Shown: positions 52,091 to 60,564 of the stretch, piece by piece
Numbering within the stretch: the stretch's first letter is position 1
Layout: every line of letters starts with the position of its first letter
Assembly: GCF_024297185.1 (NCBI RefSeq)
Contig: NZ_JANCTD010000001.1
Coordinates: forward strand, 693,396 to 757,395
Direction of reading: 5' to 3'
DNA: 64,000 nt
Source: Lewinella sp. JB7
GTDB taxonomy: Bacteria; Bacteroidota; Bacteroidia; Chitinophagales; Saprospiraceae
Program-made: the position numbers and the translations under genes
Notes under the pieces: generated by a model
What the model saw: the letters and a program-made list of their open reading frames with translations, nothing else
Told to the model about the DNA's origin: nothing
The model's database searches: none

Positions 52091-52705
52091 ATGGCGAGCG
52101 AATTATTTCCACGGCTGGCGGACTACGTGTCCGGGCTGTTAACGGCAGCGAACCTTATCGACCCCGATCGGAAGGAACGCCTGCGGCGACTCCGGCGCTT
52201 CGTTCACGAAAAATCGGACACCACGGCCGCCCTCAACTTTATTTGCACCCACAACTCCCGACGCAGTCACCTAGGGCAGATCTGGGCCTCGGTAGCGGCG
52301 CATTACTACGACTTACCGCACGTCCAGACGTTTTCCGGGGGGACGGAAGCGACCGCCTTCAACCCCCGGGCCGTAGCCGCCCTGCAGCGGGCCGGTTTCG
52401 CGATCGACGATCCGGGGGGCGACAATCCGCGCTACGTTGTCCGCTTCTCGCCCGACGCCCCACCGCTGACGTGCTGGTCCAAGGTGTTCGACGACCCGGC
52501 AAACCCCGCTAAGGATTTCGCCGCCATCATGACCTGCTCCCACGCCGACGAGAATTGTCCCTTTATTCCCGGCGCGCAATTGCGGTTGCCACTTACCTAC
52601 GACGACCCTAAGGAGGCCGACGGCACCCCCCAGGAAGCGGACCGCTACGACGAGCGGGTGCGGCAGATCGGACGGGAACTGTTCTTTGCCTTCGGGGAGG
52701 ATTAG
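52091..52705 (+). CDS. Low-molecular-weight phosphatase / arsenate reductase-like protein
   Basis: 204 residues. The P-loop CTHNSRRS holds the nucleophile Cys52 and the phosphate-binding Arg58 (Cx5R) with Ser59. The flank NFICTHNSRRSHLGQIW is typical of the ArsC/LMW-PTPase family in Bacteroidota, which starts with a 45-residue helical extension absent from E. coli-type enzymes. Two further Cys (TCWSKVF and CSHADENCP) could form the second disulfide needed by thioredoxin-coupled arsenate reductases. No arsR or arsB gene is nearby, so arsenic resistance is not established. Cytoplasmic. Confidence 0.82.
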   Translation: MASELFPRLADYVSGLLTAANLIDPDRKERLRRLRRFVHEKSDTTAALNFICTHNSRRSHLGQIWASVAAHYYDLPHVQTFSGGTEATAFNPRAVAALQRAGFAIDDPGGDNPRYVVRFSPDAPPLTCWSKVFDDPANPAKDFAAIMTCSHADENCPFIPGAQLRLPLTYDDPKEADGTPQEADRYDERVRQIGRELFFAFGED

Positions 52706-52751
52706 CGGTGGAGCACCCGCTCACCGTGCTCGGTAGACGGAAATTTAGGTT

Positions 52752-52769
52752 GCGGCGGAGCGCGGGAGC
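52752..52769 (-). repeat. Dispersed GC-rich motif, variant copy
   Basis: On the minus strand GCTCCCGCGCTCCGCCGC followed by AACCTAAATTT, between the phosphatase-like gene and the NmrA-type gene. Confidence 0.45.
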
Positions 52770-52792
52770 CGACGATTTTACCGGAAAGCTAC

Positions 52793-53239
52793 CTATTCCG
52801 CCGCGCCTTCCCGGAAGCGCCGCATCGCTTCCCGGATACTAATGTGTTCCCTGCCCGCGGCGGCCGGATAATCGGACGGGACGTCCATGGCGCCATTTCG
52901 AATACCCTGATATATGCCGGCGATGATCGTTCCCATGAATTCGCCCAGTTCGGCGGTGCGATCCCGGCGGTAGGCCTCGACGCTTACGGCTTCGTAATGC
53001 AGCGTGGTGCCGAATACCTCGTTGAGGCAGTCGACCAATTCGTGCTGGGTAATAGCCGGACCGGCCAGGGAGTAAATTTGACCATTGTGGCGGTCGTCGG
53101 TCAGCACCCGGGCGTAGGCATCGGCCCGCTCCCGCGTCCGCGCCATTGCGATGACGTCGCTGCTGTCTACGATCTTTTTCAGTGATCTTACGGTGGCGGC
53201 ACCCAGTTGTCCACTGGCGGAAGTGACGGCGATCTTCAT
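52793..53239 (-). CDS. NmrA/QOR2-type NAD(P)-binding protein with internal deletion
   Basis: 148 residues from the ATG at 53239, about half the usual 280-290. The N-terminus (MKIAVTSASGQLGAATV, VIAMARTRERADAYA) is the Rossmann start with the GxxGxxG-type loop. Residue 46 onward jumps straight to the C-terminal part of the same family (LTDDRHNGQIYSLAGPAITQ, FGTTLHYEAVSVEAYRRD, AELGEFMGTIIAGIYQGIRNG). The roughly 130 central residues that form most of the cofactor and substrate site are absent, while the frame is kept. It is probably inactive or a decaying gene, although an in-frame mini-protein could still fold. An alternative upstream start at 53278 lacks family homology. Confidence 0.75.
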   Translation of the reverse strand: MKIAVTSASGQLGAATVRSLKKIVDSSDVIAMARTRERADAYARVLTDDRHNGQIYSLAGPAITQHELVDCLNEVFGTTLHYEAVSVEAYRRDRTAELGEFMGTIIAGIYQGIRNGAMDVPSDYPAAAGREHISIREAMRRFREGAAE

Positions 53240-53389
53240 GGAGGGATATTTGCAATAATTCGCGGGAGAACACCGCAATATACCGGCTACCCGCCCGCCG
53301 GCCGCGGAGTAGATGAACCAGGACCCCGCGACCGGCTTGTTTCTCCATACAAACGGAAGTAAGTTTAATGCTTACACTAATAAGCGGTC

Positions 53390-54733
53390 ATGCCAACTAC
53401 CTTTTCATTCGCGCTCATCGTGCTAACTTGCCTGAGTCCCCTGCTCGCCGCCCAGCAGGACTTCGTAAAGCCGCGGATCATTAATACCACCGATCTGGGG
53501 GCCGATCCGGACGACGAGCAGTCCCTGGTGCGCCAGCTGGTGTCGTCCGATCTGTATGACATCGAGGGCCTGATCGTCGCCACCGGCTGCTGGAAGAAAG
53601 AGCAGGATAATACCGCCATGCTCGACAAACTGGTCGACGCCTACGGCAAGGCATACCCTAATCTGCGGGTCCACGCTCCGGGATTTCCCACTCCCGACCA
53701 CCTAAAGTCCATCTCCGTACTGGGACAGACGGGTTACGGAATGGGGGACGTGGGCACGGGCAAGAATAGTCCGGGCTCGGACCTCATCATCGCCTCCGTT
53801 GACCGGGACGATCCCCGCCCCGTGTGGGTGATGGGCTGGGGTGGTATGAACACCGTCGCCCAGGCCATCTGGACCGTTCGCGAAACCCGCTCCCCGGCGG
53901 CGCTGGCGGCATTCCTGAGTAAACTCCGCCTGTTCGACATCCTGGGGCAGGACGATGCCGGGGCCTGGATCGCCAGCACCTTTCCCGGAGTGTTCTACAT
54001 CCGTGCCACCAAGGTCTACGGTTGGCAACCCACAGACGCCTACCTCGACGAGCACATTCAGAATCACGGACCGCTGGGCGCCGTCTACCCCGACCGCGTG
54101 TGGGCCACCGAAGGCGATTCGCCGGCCTTTTTGCACGTATACCCCAACGGTCTCAACGATCCGGAGCGGATCGATCAGGGGGGCTGGGGCGGCCGGTTCA
54201 GCTTCGACAAGCAGGCGGGCATCCGCGGCATGTCGGAGGTTGCCAAGATCGACCCAGGGGCCGAGTCCGGATACGACCCCTACTACATGTACGGAAATAC
54301 CCTGACCAACGAAGCCCAGGACCGCTGGAGCGACGCCATTCACGACGATTTTGCCGCCCGTATGGATTGGACCGTCACCGACGACTACACGGCCGCCAAT
54401 CACCACCCGGTAGCGCTGCTGAACGGCGATACGTCCCGGCGGGTACTCACTACCCGGGCCGCGCCCGGCACCTCCCTTGCGCTGAGCGCGGCGGGCTCCC
54501 ACGATCCGGACGGCGACGATCTATCTTACCGGTGGACGTACTACGCGGCACCCGGCACCTACGCCGGACCGGTTGCGGTCGGGGATAGCACGGCCGCCCG
54601 GTGTAGCATCAGCATTCCGGAAGACGCGGCGGGCAAGCAGTTGCACTTTATTCTGGAAATGCGGGATGAAGGAACTCCCGGCCTGACTGCCTACCGGCGC
54701 ATGATCGTGGACGTGAGCGGCGGCGGCGGATAG
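53390..54733 (+). CDS. Secreted nucleoside hydrolase-like protein (DUF1593/Sde182 family)
   Basis: 447 residues with a signal peptide (FALIVLTCLSPLLAAQ). The nucleoside-hydrolase-like domain (about 25-310) starts KPRIINTTDLGADPDDEQSLVRQL, with the DxGxDPDDxxSLVR acidic cluster that binds Ca in true nucleoside hydrolases. VWVMGWGGMNTVAQAIW and the C-terminal region (SLALSAAGSHDPDGDDLSYRW, PKD-like) match the cellulose-binding protein Sde182 family. Family members are thought to act on or bind plant polysaccharides. The protein should be secreted or periplasmic. It is divergent from the NmrA-type gene. Confidence 0.87.
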   Translation: MPTTFSFALIVLTCLSPLLAAQQDFVKPRIINTTDLGADPDDEQSLVRQLVSSDLYDIEGLIVATGCWKKEQDNTAMLDKLVDAYGKAYPNLRVHAPGFPTPDHLKSISVLGQTGYGMGDVGTGKNSPGSDLIIASVDRDDPRPVWVMGWGGMNTVAQAIWTVRETRSPAALAAFLSKLRLFDILGQDDAGAWIASTFPGVFYIRATKVYGWQPTDAYLDEHIQNHGPLGAVYPDRVWATEGDSPAFLHVYPNGLNDPERIDQGGWGGRFSFDKQAGIRGMSEVAKIDPGAESGYDPYYMYGNTLTNEAQDRWSDAIHDDFAARMDWTVTDDYTAANHHPVALLNGDTSRRVLTTRAAPGTSLALSAAGSHDPDGDDLSYRWTYYAAPGTYAGPVAVGDSTAARCSISIPEDAAGKQLHFILEMRDEGTPGLTAYRRMIVDVSGGGG

Positions 54734-54827
54734 GGTGAGGGGGTAGGGAAAGGTTTACTAACTTGCCCCCGACTGCGGTTCAAGGTGCCGCCGATTACTC
54801 CATCACCATACCCGGCTTCCCTGCACA

Positions 54828-55403
54828 TTGGAACTCTCCACCCTAGGTAACATCGAGCCCACGAGCGAAGCGCTGGTGCACGGATGCCGGTCCGGAGACA
54901 AGGAGTGCCTGAACGAACTCTACACCCGCTACGCCGACCGGGTGTACTTCAAGTGCCGATCGATGGTCAAGGACGACGCGGTGGCCCACGACCTGGCGCA
55001 CGACGTGTTCATCAAGGTGTTTACGAACCTGGATAAACTCAAAAATCCCGGCGGGTTGACCAGCTGGATATTTTCGATCACCTACAACCATTGCGTCACT
55101 TACCTGCGGCAGAACAAACGCCTCCGCTTCGAGGAGATTCAGCCCGAGCGGGAGCCGGCGGATACCGGCGAGCGGGAACTCACCGAAAAAATGCTCGGCG
55201 AGATCCGCATTACGCAGTTGGCCCGGATGCTCGATCAGTTGAAGGAGGAGGAACGGATCATCCTGCTACTGAAGTACCAGGAAGGGCTCTCGGTGAAACA
55301 GATCGGCCGCCTCCTCGACCTCGGTGAAAGCGCCGTGAAGATGCGGCTGAAGCGCAGCCGCGCCCATCTGGCCGATCTGTACCGACAAATAGAGAACGCA
55401 TGA
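54828..55403 (+). CDS. ECF-type RNA polymerase sigma factor
   Basis: 191 residues from a TTG at 54828 (no ATG fits the family length). Region 2 is CLNELYTRYADRVYFKCRSMVKDDAVAHDLAHDVFIKVFTNLDKL in segments (about 28-72) and region 4 is LKEEERIILLLKYQEGLSVKQIGRLLDLGESAVKMRLKRSRAHL (about 135-180). A TAACTTGC box (54759-54766) may be its -7 element. The following 80-residue gene and MscS channel gene run in the same direction and may belong to its regulon. Confidence 0.88.
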   Translation: MELSTLGNIEPTSEALVHGCRSGDKECLNELYTRYADRVYFKCRSMVKDDAVAHDLAHDVFIKVFTNLDKLKNPGGLTSWIFSITYNHCVTYLRQNKRLRFEEIQPEREPADTGERELTEKMLGEIRITQLARMLDQLKEEERIILLLKYQEGLSVKQIGRLLDLGESAVKMRLKRSRAHLADLYRQIENA

Positions 55404-55473
55404 ACCGACCGACGAACACTGCCCGGCGGCCGGTCCGCAGTCCCTATATTCGTATGGCCCCAATGCCCTGCCC

Positions 55474-55716
55474 ATGAGCAAGAAATCCACCATGAATCTC
55501 CTGCTGGAGGCCCGGTTTCAGCAGCTCGCCCAGGAGGAAGCCGCAGCCCGCCCGGGGCCCCCGCCCGAACTGCGGCAGGAGGTGTTCCGCACCCTGGATC
55601 TCATCGATCTCATGGGCGAGGTAGGTGATCTGTTCACCGGCAAATTCGGCGGTGCCGCCACCGAATTTCTGGATCTGCTGACCGATCCGGACGGAGAAAA
55701 GCACCCCGAAGACTAA
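55474..55716 (+). CDS. 80-residue acidic protein downstream of the sigma factor
   Basis: No family recognised. The sequence is mostly one amphipathic helix at the start (NLLLEARFQQLAQEEAAA), a PGPPPEL turn, and a hydrophobic segment (TLDLIDLMGEVGDLFTGKFGGAATEFLDLL) that may be a second helix. It is too short and lacks a membrane span for a classic anti-sigma factor, but position and size would fit a small partner of the preceding sigma factor. A TATATTCG box at 55445-55452 may be an internal promoter. Confidence 0.6.
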   Translation: MSKKSTMNLLLEARFQQLAQEEAAARPGPPPELRQEVFRTLDLIDLMGEVGDLFTGKFGGAATEFLDLLTDPDGEKHPED

Positions 55717-55766
55717 CGACGCTCCCCCTTTCCACGCCCTTACCCCATATCACTTACCCAAATCCG

Positions 55767-56600
55767 ATGAACGAAGCAACCGATTATTCTCTCCTATTCG
55801 TGGACAGTCTCCAGGCCATGGGGCGAACCTTCATGGTGGCCCTGCCCCGGGTCTTCGCGGCCATCGTGGTCCTGTTGCTGGGTTGGCTGCTCGCCCGCCT
55901 GATCTCGCGGGGGGTGGTGCGTCTGCTCACCGTGGCCAAGTTCGACGCGCTCGCCGACCGCGTAGGTGCCAATACGATGATCGCGCGCGCCAACGTGAAG
56001 CGGACCCCCTCGGACCTGATCGGCCGCTTTATCTACTGGGTGCTGATGCTCGTGGTCATCATTACGGCTGCGGATACCATCGGCTGGTCCGCCGTGTCGA
56101 CGGAAATTTCGAAGTTGCTCAGTTACCTGCCGCAGTTGCTGGCGGCCGTGATCTTCTTCATCATCGGTTTCTACATCGTCACCTTTATCCGCAATGCGAT
56201 ACGCGGTGCAACGGGTAGTCTCGGCATCAGTGCCGGACGCGTCATCAGCTCCGTCATTTATTACCTCTTGCTGCTGATCGTATCCCTCACCGCCCTGGAA
56301 CAGGCCGGGGTCGATACGGGGATCATTACCTCCAATATGCTGGTCATCGTGGGGGCCATCATGCTGGCCGCCGCTATTTCTTACGGCTTTGCGTCGCGGG
56401 AGGTGATGGCTAACATTCTGGCGGGCTTTTTCAACCGCCGGGTCGTGAAGGTGGGCCAGGTCATTGAAGTCGCGGGCCAGCGTGGCCGGGTCGTGTCCAT
56501 CACCGGGCTGTCGGTCACCCTACAACTGAACGACCAGGAGAAGTTGGTGATCCCGAGCCAGACCCTGATCAAGAACCCGGTACTGATTATTGAGGGGTAG
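55767..56600 (+). CDS. Small-conductance mechanosensitive channel, MscS family
   Basis: 277 residues. Five predicted membrane segments: three at the start (IVVLLLGWLLARLISRGVV, WVLMLVVIITAAD, LLAAVIFFIIGFYIVTFI) match the conserved TM-helix domain. The pore helix region (GIITSNMLVIVGAIMLAAAISYGFASREVMANILAGFF) is followed by the cytosolic beta domain (GQVIEVAGQRGRVVSITGLSVTL, LVIPSQTLIKNPV). The channel opens on membrane tension to release solutes during osmotic downshift. The large C-terminal cage of E. coli MscS is missing, which is normal in this subfamily. Confidence 0.9.
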   Translation: MNEATDYSLLFVDSLQAMGRTFMVALPRVFAAIVVLLLGWLLARLISRGVVRLLTVAKFDALADRVGANTMIARANVKRTPSDLIGRFIYWVLMLVVIITAADTIGWSAVSTEISKLLSYLPQLLAAVIFFIIGFYIVTFIRNAIRGATGSLGISAGRVISSVIYYLLLLIVSLTALEQAGVDTGIITSNMLVIVGAIMLAAAISYGFASREVMANILAGFFNRRVVKVGQVIEVAGQRGRVVSITGLSVTLQLNDQEKLVIPSQTLIKNPVLIIEG

Positions 56601-56727
56601 GGGACGGCCGGTACGATTGACAAACTCAGTATAGGGGTACCCGGGGGGGCGGTCCGGGTCATGGTGGACGATTAGGGTAGTGATTCCCTCGCATAGGCAC
56701 TATATTAAGTGAACACCTAGTGCCGCG

Positions 56728-59547
56728 ATGAAAACTTCCGTAGATGCCGTTTCCGTGCTCCATGGTCTCCTCCTTGGCGCGTTGGTGTGCTGTACGACGC
56801 ACGGGGTGGGGGCTCAGACTCGGGTCGAAATTTCCGCCCACGGTGACTGGACGAGGGTACTCGTTGAAGAGCTGGATGTGATGGCCGACGAAGACGGCTC
56901 CTGGACAGCTACCAATCTCTTCGTCGCTCCGGATAGTTTGTTCGGGCCCAACACCACGAAAACCAGGCCGTCGTTGTCGAACTACTGGGCCCGGTTCGTA
57001 CTGGTCAATCCAACGGAAAGGGAACAGTGGATAATTTTTGAGTCTTACTACTGGGATTACGTCAGGCTGTATTTCCGGGACTCAACCGGGCACGTGTCGC
57101 GGCTTAATCTGGGCATACTCGGCCACCCCCACATCAACACCTTTCTCGCCCGCCCGAACGCCGAGTACGCAGTACTTGCCAACTTCGAATCCAGTGGTCG
57201 TTTTCGCCGGGAAGACAGGATAAATCTTGTTATAAAACCATCGCTATCCGCCCTGGCGGGGAAATCTTTTACGCATTACCTGGACGGGATCACCTTCGGG
57301 ATCATGTTCGGCCTGGCGCTGTATAATCTTTTCTTGTACCTATCCCTGCGGGACAGAACGTACCTATGGTATACGGTATACATTTTCTCCTTCGCCCTCA
57401 GTTTTATGACCTTATTCGCTTCGGCACCGTCCAAATGGACGCAGTACTTTTCGCCCGGATATCCGCAACTGGCATTTTATATTAAAAAGATTGCGGACCC
57501 GGTCATTTGGATAGCCTACACGAATTTCGTGCGAAATTTTTTAGTCACCCGCATCCGACATCCGGTTTGGGACCGCGTACTCAAGGCGTGCATCGGGCTT
57601 ATCGGAATACAGTTCATGCTGAACCTGACGGGCGCATTCCACTTTACCGGAGTGGCCCGCATCACTACCTGGAATTTGCCGGTCATCGTCGGGTTCATTC
57701 TGGCTATTTCCAGTTACGTCAAGGGGTATAGCCGGGCCCGGTTCTTCATTCTCGGACAGTTTTTCCTGCTGGGAGGAATAACGATTACCTCCCTCCATTA
57801 CGCGGGCGCTGACGCGCTGGCCTGGCTTCCCGATACCGCTTTGGTCAACTACTTCCGAACGCCCTCCGCGACCTTTGCCTTCGGTGCCGTGGAATCGATC
57901 GTTTTCTCCCTCGCCCTGGCAGACAAGTACAACCGACTACAGCAGGATATTACACGCGTCGAGATCGAAAAAGAAAAGGAGAAGTCCGAAGCGCTCCGCC
58001 TCCAGGAGTTGGATACCTTCAAAAGCCGCTTTTATTCTAATATTACCCATGAGTTCAGGACGCCCCTCACCGTGATCGAAGGAATGGCCGCGGAATTGGA
58101 AAAGCATCCGGAAAAAGAAACCCGGAAGCGACTGAACCTCATCAGGAAGAACAGCCAGGACCTTCTGACCCTCGTCAATCAGATGCTCGATCTGTCCAAA
58201 CTCCAGGCTGGTAAAATGGAATCGGACGTGCGGCAGTCCGACGTTGTCCTTTTCCTCCGATCCCTCGTAGAGATGCACGAGTCATTTGCCCGCATGCACC
58301 AGCTCAGCCTTCAATTCTATGCCGAGGTGCCCGTCTTGTCGATGGACTTTGATGCCGGAAAACTTGAACGGGTCCTGACCAACCTGCTGAGCAACGCGAT
58401 CAAATTCACACCGGCCTACGGGAAGGTCACGGTTGCCATTAAACAAATTACCAGGGATGAGGGGGCCGTCCTTCGGCTCACCGTCAGAGATACCGGCATC
58501 GGTATCGCCGCGGAGGAGCTGGTCCATGTTTTCGACCGTTTTCACCGGGTCAATGCCGGATACGGACAAGTGGGCACCGGCATTGGACTGGCCCTGGTCC
58601 AGGACCTGGTACACACTATGGGCGGAAGCATCCGGGTGGAAAGTGTGGTGGACAAGGGCAGCAGTTTTACGGTCGATCTTCCGATTACGGACGTTGCACC
58701 CGTCGGTCCGGAATCCGCCCATCATACGTATACTCCGCCACCCGCTTACGGCACCGCACAACTAGCGGACGACGGGGAAGCCGGCGTTGACCCGCATGAT
58801 CTACCCATCCTGCTGATTATTGAGGACAACGCCGACGTAGCCTACTACCTGCAGAGCTGCCTGGAGGAGCAGTATCAAATCCTGGTGTGCCGAAACGGAA
58901 AAAATGGGGTCGACAGGGCGCTAGAGTTATTGCCCGACATAATCATCTGTGATGTAATGATGCCGGAATTGGATGGATTCGAAGTGTGCAGCATTCTGAA
59001 AAATAACGATAGGACCAGTCACATTCCCATCATTTTGCTCACCGCAAAGGCAAATTCGGAGGATAAGGTCGCCGGACTGGCGCGGGGAGCCGATGCCTAC
59101 CTGGTCAAGCCATTCAATAAGGAAGAGTTGACCATCCGCCTGGAGAAGTTACTGGAAGTTAGGCGAACGCTGCAGCGGAAATATAGCAGCACTCTGATCA
59201 GCAACCAGTCGGTCGTATCCACCGAAAATCGGGAGGATACTTACATTCAAAAGGTGGAGCGAATCGTCCTGGATCATCTGGAGGATGAAGATTTCTCGGT
59301 TTATGACCTGGCCCGGGAATTACACCTCAGCCGGTCACAGGTACACCGGAAGCTGAAGGCCCTGACCGGGATGTCGACCGCCATTTACGTACGGCATATC
59401 CGGCTGCAACAGGCCCGGATACTCCTCGGATCCACCGAACTGAGTATTGCGGAGATTGCCTTCCGGGTCGGTTTCCGGACGCCGGTTTATTTTTCGCAGG
59501 TATTCAAGGAAACCTTTGGGGAAAGTCCGAGTGCGACACGTAAGTAG
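56728..59547 (+). CDS. One-protein hybrid two-component system (7TMR-DISM, kinase, receiver, AraC HTH)
   Basis: 939 residues. Order of domains: signal peptide (1-30), extracellular 7TMR-DISMED2 sensor (about 35-175), seven-helix 7TMR-DISM_7TM membrane domain (about 185-400), and HisKA with phospho-acceptor His441 (NITHEFRTPL). HATPase_c follows with the N-box (LLSNAIKFTP), GIGIA and TGIGLALVQDLV, then a receiver domain with phospho-acceptor Asp742 (IIICDVMMPELDG) and an AraC-type HTH (about 835-939, ARELHLSRSQVHRKLKALTGM, IAEIAFRVGFRTPVYFSQVFKE). The chain thus senses outside the cell and binds DNA itself. A TATATTAA box at 56701-56708 is a possible -7 element. Such sensors often control carbohydrate genes. 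Confidence 0.94.
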   Translation: MKTSVDAVSVLHGLLLGALVCCTTHGVGAQTRVEISAHGDWTRVLVEELDVMADEDGSWTATNLFVAPDSLFGPNTTKTRPSLSNYWARFVLVNPTEREQWIIFESYYWDYVRLYFRDSTGHVSRLNLGILGHPHINTFLARPNAEYAVLANFESSGRFRREDRINLVIKPSLSALAGKSFTHYLDGITFGIMFGLALYNLFLYLSLRDRTYLWYTVYIFSFALSFMTLFASAPSKWTQYFSPGYPQLAFYIKKIADPVIWIAYTNFVRNFLVTRIRHPVWDRVLKACIGLIGIQFMLNLTGAFHFTGVARITTWNLPVIVGFILAISSYVKGYSRARFFILGQFFLLGGITITSLHYAGADALAWLPDTALVNYFRTPSATFAFGAVESIVFSLALADKYNRLQQDITRVEIEKEKEKSEALRLQELDTFKSRFYSNITHEFRTPLTVIEGMAAELEKHPEKETRKRLNLIRKNSQDLLTLVNQMLDLSKLQAGKMESDVRQSDVVLFLRSLVEMHESFARMHQLSLQFYAEVPVLSMDFDAGKLERVLTNLLSNAIKFTPAYGKVTVAIKQITRDEGAVLRLTVRDTGIGIAAEELVHVFDRFHRVNAGYGQVGTGIGLALVQDLVHTMGGSIRVESVVDKGSSFTVDLPITDVAPVGPESAHHTYTPPPAYGTAQLADDGEAGVDPHDLPILLIIEDNADVAYYLQSCLEEQYQILVCRNGKNGVDRALELLPDIIICDVMMPELDGFEVCSILKNNDRTSHIPIILLTAKANSEDKVAGLARGADAYLVKPFNKEELTIRLEKLLEVRRTLQRKYSSTLISNQSVVSTENREDTYIQKVERIVLDHLEDEDFSVYDLARELHLSRSQVHRKLKALTGMSTAIYVRHIRLQQARILLGSTELSIAEIAFRVGFRTPVYFSQVFKETFGESPSATRK

Positions 59548-59787
59548 CTTATAGCAAGGTAATTATGAGCTATTTCTCGTCGGCGTGCAACAATGTCGCG
59601 AATATCCGTAAGGGGCGTTCTCAACAATAGCGTAAAGTATTGCCACGGTACCGAAAGTAAGTGCTCTCCAGTCCCGATAGCTTTGAAACAGCCGCTGCAT
59701 AGATAACTCTCGCCGGACGTTAGCAACCGGTGCTGGGTACTACTGCCGGCGGTTATCATTCCATTGTTTAACCTAAAGCAGCGAATC

Positions 59788-60423
59788 ATGTGGACACCAA
59801 AAATTTTCTTCCCGCTCTTACTATTCGTACTCACGTCCTGTACCCAGGAAGAATCCTTCCGATCCGACGTCTTACTACAGGACGTCCGGAAGAGTGAAAT
59901 GCGAGCAGACGCCAAACGGATGAATAGTTCCTCCGTCTCATCCACCGCAATCTACGAGAACCCGGCCGGAGAATGGATGATCATACCCGGAGCTTCTTCC
60001 CGTCTGCACCGCACAGCCAACGGCATTACGGCAAACTTCAAGACCGATCACCTGATTCCCGGTAATGCCTATACCCTCTGGTTCGTGGTCTTCGGTGACG
60101 CCCCCGGGCCCCCCTCTTCCACCTACGCGGCCGGCCACATCGTCGGACAGAGCGGCAAGGGCAACTTTTCCGGCCATCTCAGCGTCGGGGACGAATTTGA
60201 CGCGCCGATCAACCTTACCGTGTTCGATAACCCGCTGACGGCCGAAGTACACCTGGCCCTGCGTACCCACGGGCCCGCCCAACCCGGAATCATTCCGGAC
60301 CAAATCAACACCATGAACGGTGGTTGCACCACGGGTTTCCCCTCCGGGCCGACCCTCCACCCGGACTCCGACGAGACCGGCTATTGCGCCAATATTCAGG
60401 TAGCCATGCATCCGGGAAACTAA
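59788..60423 (+). CDS. Lipoprotein of unknown function
   Basis: 211 residues from the ATG at 59788. A lipoprotein signal ends FVLTSC (Cys18). The middle is one beta-rich domain (GEWMIIPGASSRLHRTANGITANFKTDHLIPGNAYTLWFVVF in segments, HLALRTHGPAQPG) that has the look of a small Ig-like or CHRD-type beta-sandwich. It has a Cys pair (GGCTTGF and GYCANIQV) near the end. No family name can be given safely. It sits alone downstream of the hybrid kinase gene and is followed by a terminator. Confidence 0.6.
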   Translation: MWTPKIFFPLLLFVLTSCTQEESFRSDVLLQDVRKSEMRADAKRMNSSSVSSTAIYENPAGEWMIIPGASSRLHRTANGITANFKTDHLIPGNAYTLWFVVFGDAPGPPSSTYAAGHIVGQSGKGNFSGHLSVGDEFDAPINLTVFDNPLTAEVHLALRTHGPAQPGIIPDQINTMNGGCTTGFPSGPTLHPDSDETGYCANIQVAMHPGN

Positions 60424-60459
60424 GATCGCATCCCTTCCCGTCCTTAAAGAATCATACGT

Positions 60460-60495
60460 AGCCGTGACTGCTCCCAGAGTAGTTGCGGCTTTTTG
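60460..60495 (+). terminator. Terminator after the lipoprotein gene
   Basis: AGCCG...CGGCT closing stem with an inner ACT/AGT pair and loop, followed by TTTTTG. The stem is short and has internal bulges. Confidence 0.55.
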
Positions 60496-60506
60496 TTGCT
60501 TAGCCC

Positions 60507-60523
60507 GCTCCTGCGTTCCCGCC
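60507..60523 (+). repeat. Dispersed GC-rich motif, GCTCCTGCGTTCCCGCC form
   Basis: Identical over 17 bases to the complement of the copy at 63451-63467, and two transitions away from the common form. It is followed by TAAAG. Confidence 0.75.
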
Positions 60524-60550
60524 TAAAGAAACAACCGACCCAGCGAACTG

Positions 60551-60564
60551 AATGAACGTTCATT
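60551..60564. promoter_or_regulatory. TetR-type operator overlapping the start of the regulator gene
   Basis: Perfect 14-base palindrome AATGAACGTTCATT, inside TGAATGAACGTTCATTTT. This is a classic TetR/AcrR operator shape. It covers the ATG at 60552, so the bound repressor would block transcription from a promoter just upstream, and probably the gene's own translation start region. Confidence 0.7.

Noticed and set aside
52091-52705. Arsenic resistance locus
   Set aside because: Only one ArsC/LMW-phosphatase-like gene is present, with no arsR, acr3 or arsB next to it.
60551-60564. Palindrome as an attachment or recombination site
   Set aside because: Its sequence and position over the tetR start fit a TetR operator much better, and no recombinase is nearby.
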